Source of the DNA: Sulfurimonadaceae bacterium
GTDB taxonomy: Bacteria; Campylobacterota; Campylobacteria; Campylobacterales; Sulfurimonadaceae
Assembly (NCBI GenBank): GCA_030610325.1
Contig: JAUWRZ010000027.1
Span: 1 to 12,339 of the forward strand
Reading direction: 5' to 3'
DNA: 12,339 nucleotides
Shown: in pieces, positions 7,946 through 12,339 of the stretch
Numbering within the stretch: position 1 is the first letter of the stretch
How the letters are laid out: each line of letters starts with the position of its first letter
Notes under the pieces: generated by a model
Databases searched by the model: none
What the model was told of the DNA's origin: nothing
The model's input: only the letters and a program-made list of their open reading frames with translations
Made by a program: the position numbers and the translations under genes

Positions 7946-9245
7946 CGAGATATCTTCCTGTCAACACATAGAGTTGCAGAGTCGTGATATCGAGTAGCAG
8001 GGCGTTCTTGATAAAGGCTTCATCACTGCGTGCCATATCACGGACTGAGTCTGAGTAGGGTTTATAGGTCTCTAAAGCCTCTTTAAAACGGTTATAGGTC
8101 ATAGTGGTCCGTTCAAGAAGTACCTCTTTTTGTTGGGTATAGAGTCTGTCTTTGATCTCATATTTCTGAATGGAGTTATAGAGGCGGTTTACAGTCCGGG
8201 TCAAGGCACGTTTTTGTATATTGACACTGTTCTTGGACTGAAGGGCCTGGACCTGCTTCTGCTCGACTTTGAGATCGATGTCATTGCGCTCATAGAGTGG
8301 ATACTTCAGTGTCAGCCCGGCGTACCAGTCCTGATCACTGTCTGAGAGATTTGGAGCACTTACCTGTTCGACATAACCATAGCCGTAATGAGATCTGAGG
8401 TCCAGACTCAGGCCTCTTCTTGAGGCCTCTGTCTCAATATCACTTGTAGAGAGCTCATACTTCTTCTTTAGCAGGTTTAGATGTGCGTTCTTCTCAAGGA
8501 CAGCATGCTGTAACTGCTGTAGCGAGTCAGATACCTTTGCATAATGCATCTCCTCAAGGAGGATGGCTCCGGTAGAATCAGAGTTGATGGATTGACGAAA
8601 GAGAAACTCTTTCTGGATCAAAAGTTCTTTGAGATCGGTGAGTCTTAAACGGATGTTCAGGAGGTCGTTTTGTGCCTGGGTCTTGTCGTAGATGCCGCCA
8701 AGACCTTTTCCTGAGCGAGTGATGGCCAGATCAGTGATGCGTTTTTGATATTTGAGCAGGATCTTATACTGTTCGATCGTCTTTTGGATCTGCATCAACT
8801 CCGAGTAGATCTCTATACCCATAAGTTGGAGTCGCTCTTTGGCATCGATCAACTGCTGTTCACTCAACTGTTTGAAAAGTGCATCACGTTGAGACATATA
8901 ATGACTTCGCTGCGCATCATAAAGACGCATATTTAGATTGATCTTACCGACTGCCTGTACTTCCGGAGCAAGGGAAGCTATGGCGACATCAACGGTACTT
9001 TCAGTAAATAGATTACCCTCAAGATAGATGTCAGGGTTGTAACGAGTCTGCTCTATCAGTGATTGTATCAAGACTACTTTTGATTCCAGGGTACGGTCTT
9101 TATAGTCAAGATCGGCCTGGGTCAGCTTGGCAAGATAGGATGAGAGGGAGTAGGACTGTGCGGATACGGATAGATCCTTCTCCTGGGTCTGCGCAAACAG
9201 GGGTAGGAAAGCTACAAGCAGCCATAAGTGTCTTCTCAACGTCAT
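7938..9245 (-). CDS. TolC-like outer-membrane efflux protein (OEP family)
   Basis: A 435-residue protein from the chosen start. A signal peptide (MTLRRHLWLLVAFLPLFAQ) is followed by long alpha-helical coiled-coil stretches and two beta-prone segments, near residues 70-110 and 275-305 (WYAGLTLKYPLYERND). It ends in LYVLTGRYLDE, matching the usual C-terminal end of OEP-family proteins. These trimers form a channel through the outer membrane and periplasm. I chose ATG 9245 because AGGAAG sits 6 nt upstream and the signal peptide starts there; an in-frame ATG at 9290 would put 15 polar residues before it. It overlaps pelF by 8 nt. Canonical Pel loci use PelB/PelC for outer-membrane exit, so a TolC-type protein coupled to PelF is unusual. 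No membrane-fusion partner is encoded in this window. Confidence 0.85.
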   Translation of the reverse strand: MTLRRHLWLLVAFLPLFAQTQEKDLSVSAQSYSLSSYLAKLTQADLDYKDRTLESKVVLIQSLIEQTRYNPDIYLEGNLFTESTVDVAIASLAPEVQAVGKINLNMRLYDAQRSHYMSQRDALFKQLSEQQLIDAKERLQLMGIEIYSELMQIQKTIEQYKILLKYQKRITDLAITRSGKGLGGIYDKTQAQNDLLNIRLRLTDLKELLIQKEFLFRQSINSDSTGAILLEEMHYAKVSDSLQQLQHAVLEKNAHLNLLKKKYELSTSDIETEASRRGLSLDLRSHYGYGYVEQVSAPNLSDSDQDWYAGLTLKYPLYERNDIDLKVEQKQVQALQSKNSVNIQKRALTRTVNRLYNSIQKYEIKDRLYTQQKEVLLERTTMTYNRFKEALETYKPYSDSVRDMARSDEAFIKNALLLDITTLQLYVLTGRYLDE

Positions 9246-9319
9246 CTCACTTCCTTTTTTAAACGAGGCCTGTCGCAGCGCTCCCACCATCGAGGGTAGA
9301 AGAGCTCTGCCATCGCCAT
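9242..9319 (-). CDS. Possible short ORF or gene remnant coupled to the TolC-like gene
   Basis: A 25-codon ORF (beginning MAMAELFYPRWWERC) ends in a TGA that overlaps the TolC-like ATG as ATGA, the same arrangement as pelF/pelG. The frame stays open upstream to a TTG at 9352. The stretch 9242-9350 has coding-like base composition and then changes abruptly to very AT-rich DNA. No ribosome-binding site precedes either start. It may be the 3' end of a gene whose beginning was lost, or chance. I do not recognise the sequence. Confidence 0.2.
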   Translation of the reverse strand: MAMAELFYPRWWERCDRPRLKKEVR

Positions 9320-9500
9320 GACAATAGCAGATGTTCTTATCCAGGCTCGCAATATTTGTTTTATAGAACTATATAAACAATATCGATAGACGCATTATTT
9401 CACAAAAAAGCATAATAATTACTTAAAATTATTAATAAAAAACATATATAAACATAAATATGCCGAGTTAGTCACTTGCCTCAATTGGAGGAGAACGCCA
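9246..9500. other. Intergenic region upstream of the TolC-pelF-pelG operon
   Basis: Nothing certain is encoded here. The part next to the TolC-like gene (to about 9350) is GC-balanced; the rest to about 9470 is strongly AT-rich and is the likely promoter region for the operon. One possible minus-strand pair is TTGTGA (9400-9405) and TATTGT (9377-9382) with a 17-nt spacer. A further A/T motif, TTATAT, lies at 9371-9376. None is a strong consensus match. Confidence 0.4.
9404..9434 (-). terminator. AT-only stem-loop followed by T6, possible weak terminator
   Basis: On the minus strand an 8-nt stem (arms 9413-9420 and 9427-9434, 6-nt loop) is followed two bases later by TTTTTT (9404-9409). It lies 67-97 nt after the spherulin-like stop and could end that transcript. 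The stem is made only of A-T pairs and would be weak, and such patterns arise easily in AT-rich DNA. Confidence 0.25.
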
Positions 9501-10316
9501 TTATTGTGTATTGACCTTTGCTATATAGCTGACGAACTCGTCCCAATAGAGGGGGAGTGTGTCCCAGGGGTTCGTACCTCCATCGTCAGTGATGTAGATA
9601 TGGCCGCAATGCTTCTCTATAGCCAGATCGACTGCCTCTTCCATCTTGGCAGCAGGTGTCTCATAGACAAGGCAGATAAAAGCATTTTTGTTCTGTCCAC
9701 TATGGGAGAGGTCGAACTCACTCTTCTCAAAGCGGGCAAAGTTCCCCTCAAAGACGACGACGTTTTGTAAGGCATCTGCTGTATCTATAAACTCTTTTTC
9801 GGGGACGACTCCGGGATTGATGATGTTTTGACGCATCTGAGTGAACACATCCATTGAAGACCTGAGCGTCTGGTAGTAGGGAACAGCCTCATTGCTGCTA
9901 TTGGCCTCATCAAAGAAGATACCGTCCACATGGTAGTATTTATGATAAAAATCGATGCTCTCCTTGATCTTATCACTGTCTCGGTGGGCATATTGTGTGT
10001 ACGTGTAGCCTAACGTCACGATGTCATTATCTCTGAGAGCCTGAATGCCTTTAACGAAATTACTGTCGGGATAACGTCCGTGATCACCATTGTTGGGATT
10101 GATTATCGCTGTGATAGGGACATGCTCACTAACGGACTCGATCACCTCTTTCCAGTAAGAGGAACCGGTATGTGTGTTGAGTGTCGTAGGGTAGATATAT
10201 AGTGGTATGGTGATGGAGACAGCTACCGGTCTCGACTCTTTTTTGTCTGCGGAACAGCCCTGTACAGAGAACAGTAGGATGGTAAATAAGATCAGGTCTT
10301 TATAGTAGGTCATCAT
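9501..10316 (-). CDS. Spherulin-4 family (GH135-like) lipoprotein glycoside hydrolase
   Basis: A 271-residue lipoprotein: hydrophobic signal, then FSVQGC with C21 as lipid-attachment site and S22 after it. The mature part matches the spherulation-specific family 4 (GH135). Visible landmarks are IPLYIYP (37-43), INPNNG (72-77), GYTYTQYAHRD (103-113), VDGIFFDE (130-137), VVVFEGNF (187-193) and ITDDGGTNPWDTLPLYW (242-258). In Aspergillus Sph3 the essential acids are an Asp-Glu pair and a later Glu; D136, E137 and E190 fit this pattern, so the enzyme looks active. GH135 cleaves alpha-1,4-linked galactosamine-containing glycans and can degrade Pel. Beside a PelF/PelG pair it may do the job of the PelA hydrolase domain. 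It is the first gene of the minus-strand block and is divergent from the RHH gene. The ribosome site is weak (AAAAAG); M2 at 10313 is an alternative start. Confidence 0.88.
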   Translation of the reverse strand: MMTYYKDLILFTILLFSVQGCSADKKESRPVAVSITIPLYIYPTTLNTHTGSSYWKEVIESVSEHVPITAIINPNNGDHGRYPDSNFVKGIQALRDNDIVTLGYTYTQYAHRDSDKIKESIDFYHKYYHVDGIFFDEANSSNEAVPYYQTLRSSMDVFTQMRQNIINPGVVPEKEFIDTADALQNVVVFEGNFARFEKSEFDLSHSGQNKNAFICLVYETPAAKMEEAVDLAIEKHCGHIYITDDGGTNPWDTLPLYWDEFVSYIAKVNTQ

Positions 10317-10501
10317 GGACTTTTTATTGGTATGAGGTTCTAGGGGGATTTTACACTACTCAAGCTGTAAATCGCTATAACTCTTTAAGTGATGTATCTT
10401 ACCGTTTATTATGCATATAGACTGTTAATAGGTGCGACGAGTATGTATATACATCATCAGATCACAGTATACTATGGATGTATATACAATGGAGGTACGA
10501 G
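10317..10501. promoter_or_regulatory. Divergent promoter region between spherulin-4 and RHH genes
   Basis: This 185-nt region must hold promoters for both directions. On the minus strand TAAAAT lies about 30 nt before the spherulin-like ATG as a possible -10, inside an imperfect inverted repeat GATTTTACA (10347-10355) and TGTAAATC (10366-10373). On the plus side several palindromes precede the RHH gene: TATGCATA (10410-10417), ATGTATATACAT (10443-10454), AGTATACT (10466-10473) and a near copy of the second at 10478-10489. Confidence 0.5.
10443..10489 (+). promoter_or_regulatory. Paired TGTATATACA palindromes, likely operator of the RHH gene
   Basis: The 10-nt perfect palindrome TGTATATACA occurs twice, at 10444-10453 and 10479-10488, 35 nt apart. 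AGTATACT (10466-10473) lies between them and contains TATACT, a good -10 candidate for the downstream gene. The second copy ends just before the ribosome site GGAGG (10491-10495). Ribbon-helix-helix proteins commonly bind tandem short palindromes over their own promoter, so autoregulation is a reasonable inference. Confidence 0.6.
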
Positions 10502-10927
10502 ATGACAGCGATGAACTTTAGGTGTACAGCAGAGCAGAAAAGTGCGATAGAAGCAAAAGCAGCCTCTTTTGGCTTTGGCAGTGTTGGTGCTTATATCAAG
10601 TTCGTAGCGATCAATGCCGATGTCTCTATAACGCTGCCCCACTCTAAAGCCGAGCCCAAGATAGCCGAGTCTCTGATAGTGGGTTTTAAAAAGGCGTATG
10701 ACGAGTTTATTGAAGAGCCGACCGAGATGAACGCACAGAAGTTCGAGATAGTGAAGCGGAGCATCATCGATATAGATACCGATGATACTAAGATAGATGG
10801 TATCTTTGGTATCATAACACTCTACCTGACTGCCAGAAATACGGACAACATACAAAAAAAAGCTAAAAACTATAAGAGTGTGAGAAAAGCAGTCTTTGAG
10901 ATGCTTGAACTGTTAAAGATGCTTTAA
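10502..10927 (+). CDS. Small ribbon-helix-helix-like DNA-binding protein
   Basis: A 141-residue protein. The first ~45 residues, MNFRCTAEQKSAIEAKA (4-20) then a Gly-rich turn and a helix AYIKFVAINAD (30-40), fit the strand-helix-helix pattern of Arc/CopG/MobC-type ribbon-helix-helix proteins. The remaining ~95 residues are mainly helical and of unknown role, with a charged middle and a Lys-rich end; they could be an effector or oligomerisation part. I place the start at 10502 because GGAGG lies 6 nt upstream; an in-frame ATG at 10478 falls within the palindromic operator and has no ribosome site. It is cotranscribed with or adjacent to the cupin gene (36-nt gap) and divergent from the Pel-like block. 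It may regulate itself and possibly its neighbours. It could instead be an antitoxin or relaxosome-type protein, but no toxin or relaxase gene is next to it. Confidence 0.6.
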   Translation: MTAMNFRCTAEQKSAIEAKAASFGFGSVGAYIKFVAINADVSITLPHSKAEPKIAESLIVGFKKAYDEFIEEPTEMNAQKFEIVKRSIIDIDTDDTKIDGIFGIITLYLTARNTDNIQKKAKNYKSVRKAVFEMLELLKML

Positions 10928-10950
10928 TTATCTTACCTTTTCAAAGATAA
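10928..10950 (+). other. Small hairpin between RHH and cupin genes
   Basis: Seven-nt arms TTATCTT (10928-10934) and AAGATAA (10944-10950) enclose a 9-nt loop directly after the RHH stop codon and end two nt before the cupin AGGAG. It has no following T-run, so it is more likely an intercistronic RNA hairpin affecting translation or stability than a terminator. Confidence 0.35.
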
Positions 10951-10963
10951 ACAGGAGAAGCGT

Positions 10964-11329
10964 ATGAAGTCGACAAAGAGTTACTGGAACCCATTGAGTG
11001 ATGAGAGTTCCCAAGCGTGGGAGGTCATCGCCGGTTCGGATGGTAACCTTTTACAATTGACACTGGCAGAGGATGGTGACAACGGTGACTATACCAGGCT
11101 GACGAAGTTTAAAGATGGCTACTCTACAGAGGCTTTTGGTATGAAAAGTCATGATTACCCTGAAGAGATATTCGTCATCTCCGGTCGCTTGTACGATAAA
11201 GCGTTCGATATGTGGCTTGAACAGGGTCACTATGCAAGCAGACCCCCTTTTGAGGAGCATGGACCGTTCATCGCTGATGGTGATGTGGTGATCCTTGAGG
11301 TCTCTTATCCCGCGCAGGCTCAGGTCTAA
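10964..11329 (+). CDS. Small ChrR-like cupin domain protein
   Basis: A 121-residue single-domain cupin. The first cupin motif is SHDYPEEIFVISGRLYD (62-78), giving likely metal ligands H63 and E67. H89 in GHYASRPP and H99 in EEHGPF complete the second motif, followed by VVILEVSYP (108-116). This resembles the ChrR-type cupins that bind zinc or another metal in the anti-sigma factor ChrR, but there is no N-terminal sigma-binding part and no ECF sigma gene nearby, so an anti-sigma role is not supported. The substrate, if it is an enzyme, is unknown. AGGAG lies 6 nt before the ATG. It follows the RHH gene after 36 nt in the same direction. Confidence 0.8.
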   Translation: MKSTKSYWNPLSDESSQAWEVIAGSDGNLLQLTLAEDGDNGDYTRLTKFKDGYSTEAFGMKSHDYPEEIFVISGRLYDKAFDMWLEQGHYASRPPFEEHGPFIADGDVVILEVSYPAQAQV

Positions 11330-11340
11330 AGTATAATGGA

Positions 11341-11381
11341 CACCTCTATGATACTGATGATACACAAGGTCATTAGAGGTG
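11341..11381 (+). terminator. Long-loop inverted repeat after the cupin gene, terminator candidate
   Basis: Arms CACCTCTA (11341-11348) and TAGAGGTG (11374-11381) pair perfectly and extend with two further G-C pairs past one mismatch. The loop is 25 nt. A T5 run comes only at 11401-11405, so if this ends the cupin transcript it is not a textbook intrinsic terminator. Confidence 0.35.
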
Positions 11382-11418
11382 CCCTAAAGTCATAGGTCTG
11401 TTTTTAAATAAGTATGAG

Positions 11419-11424
11419 TATAAT
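11419..11424 (+). promoter_or_regulatory. TATAAT -10 candidate for the NAD(P)-binding protein gene
   Basis: A perfect TATAAT sits ~64 nt upstream of the first canonical start of the next gene, after the probable end of the cupin transcript. No clear -35 hexamer is seen, which is common in Campylobacterota promoters. Another TATAAT at 11332-11337 directly follows the cupin stop. Confidence 0.35.
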
Positions 11425-11450
11425 CACGCTAAACGATTCGAACATAAGCT

Positions 11451-11468
11451 AAAGATATCTTTCGAAAG
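11451..11468 (+). promoter_or_regulatory. Overlapping palindromes in the leader of the NAD(P)-binding protein gene
   Basis: AAAGATATCTTT (11451-11462) and CTTTCGAAAG (11459-11468) are perfect palindromes that share four bases. They lie between the -10 candidate and the start codon and could be operator sites or mutually exclusive hairpins in the leader RNA. No regulator can be named. Confidence 0.3.
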
Positions 11469-11487
11469 GTCTTGGCTGATCACATCT

Positions 11488-12339
11488 GTGTCAGAGGGAG
11501 ATATCACGTCAGCTAAAAAAGTCGCCATCTTTGGTGCGACAGGTTATGTCGGTCTTATGCTTGTCAATCGCCTGATCCGTGAGAAGATCTCGTTGACACT
11601 ATTCGTGCGCAATAAGCGGCGATTGAAGCACTTTAAAGAGTCTCAGGACTTCACCATATGTGATAGCAAGATAGCTTTCGAGAACCTTGATGTCATAGCC
11701 GAGCAGCTTGCTGATGTGGAAGTCGTCTATTATCTCATCAACTCGTTGAGTCATACTCCTGATGGTCTCACACGACCGGGCATCGAATTGGCCGAGATCG
11801 TTTCGTCTGCTGCGGAAAAAGCAGGGGTTCGCCAGATCATCTACCTTGGTGAACTGGGTGTCGAAAAAGAGGGCTTTCCACTGTCAGAACATCTTCGATG
11901 CAGACTTGAGATCGGTTCTGGCCTTAGAAACGCTGGAGTACCAGTGACTGAGATACGCGCAGGGGTCATCATCGGTGCGGGTTCGGTAAGCTTCGAGATA
12001 ATACAGGCGCTTTCGAAAAAGCTTCCTTTTATGCCAAGGCTCTCATTTAATACAGGTAGATGTCAGCCCATTGATATTGACGATGTCATCAACTATATGT
12101 TCCATGTCTACATGCATCCATCATTTATGGGCCAGATCGTGGAAGTCGGGATGGAAGAGACGTTTAACTGTGATGAGATGGTGGTGCTGTTTGCCAAATA
12201 CAGTCATGGTAGAAAGCTCTCTAGATTGCAGATCCCTTTTCTGGATAGATTGATCACAAAGAAGGTCATGGCCCGTGTCATCGCACTTTTATCGGCGATC
12301 CCTTATGAACTTGCCTTTCCGTTGGTCGATGACATGGAC
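11488..12339 (+). CDS. YbjT/DUF2867-type NAD(P)-binding atypical SDR, 3' end outside window
   Basis: An open frame of 284 codons runs to the window edge. The Rossmann dinucleotide-binding motif GATGYVG appears about 16 residues in. Later features match the YbjT-like atypical short-chain dehydrogenases: QIIYLGELG, a SEHLRCRLEIGSGLR stretch, VTEIRAGVIIGAGSVSFE and QPIDIDDV. These proteins bind NAD(P)(H), usually lack the classical SDR catalytic tyrosine motif, and their reactions are mostly unknown. The C-terminal part is cut by the window edge. The start is uncertain. GTG 11488 is the first canonical start but has no ribosome site, whereas GAGGGAG (11494-11500) is ideally placed 5 nt before an in-frame ACG (11506-11508). 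This gives either a rare ACG start or a lost ATG. Orientation matches the cupin and RHH genes. Confidence 0.8.
   Translation, partial: MSEGDITSAKKVAIFGATGYVGLMLVNRLIREKISLTLFVRNKRRLKHFKESQDFTICDSKIAFENLDVIAEQLADVEVVYYLINSLSHTPDGLTRPGIELAEIVSSAAEKAGVRQIIYLGELGVEKEGFPLSEHLRCRLEIGSGLRNAGVPVTEIRAGVIIGAGSVSFEIIQALSKKLPFMPRLSFNTGRCQPIDIDDVINYMFHVYMHPSFMGQIVEVGMEETFNCDEMVVLFAKYSHGRKLSRLQIPFLDRLITKKVMARVIALLSAIPYELAFPLVDDMD

Noticed and set aside
9483..9500. CCTC/GAGG inverted repeat after the spherulin-like stop as a terminator
   Set aside because: Only a 4-nt stem and no T-run directly after it.
10478..10501. Upstream ATG at 10478 as start of the RHH protein
   Set aside because: It lies in the palindromic operator and before the GGAGG site, which points to ATG 10502.
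10502..11329. RHH plus following gene as a toxin-antitoxin pair
   Set aside because: The second gene is a clear cupin, not a known toxin family.
10964..11329. Cupin as a ChrR anti-sigma factor
   Set aside because: It lacks the N-terminal sigma-binding zinc domain, and no ECF sigma gene is adjacent.

Overview
The window reads as a chromosomal segment of a Gram-negative bacterium, most probably a member of the Campylobacterota (Sulfurovum/Sulfurimonas-like). I base this on protein style, moderate GC with very AT-rich intergenic stretches, and lipoprotein and outer-membrane gene products. The lineage call is an impression from sequence character, not from a marker gene.

Positions 30-10316 are a six-gene block on the minus strand, read from right to left. 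In transcription order it holds: a spherulin-4-type (GH135-like) lipoprotein hydrolase; a TolC-like outer-membrane efflux protein; a PelF-type GT4 glycosyltransferase; a PelG-like polytopic transporter with an N-terminal extension; a large lipoprotein with a GATase-like N-terminal region and four SPOR repeats; and a ~14-TM GT-C-like membrane protein. The TolC-like, PelF and PelG genes overlap by 8 and 4 nt and form one tight operon. Gaps of 255 and 277 nt separate this core from the hydrolase and from the SPOR lipoprotein, so two or three transcription units are likely.

Together these genes look like a Pel-related exopolysaccharide synthesis and export locus built from unusual parts. PelF would polymerise the glycan and PelG would move it across the inner membrane. 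The TolC-like protein could serve as the outer-membrane exit in place of PelB/PelC. The spherulin-4 lipoprotein could replace the hydrolase domain of PelA. No PelD (c-di-GMP receptor), PelE, PelA deacetylase, PelB or PelC is present in the window. More genes could lie beyond the left edge.

Positions 10502-12339 are on the plus strand and divergent from the Pel-like block. They hold a small ribbon-helix-helix-like regulator with a palindrome-rich promoter, a small ChrR-like cupin, and the start of a YbjT/DUF2867-type NAD(P)-binding protein that runs off the right edge. No rRNA, tRNA, CRISPR array, IS element or att site was seen.
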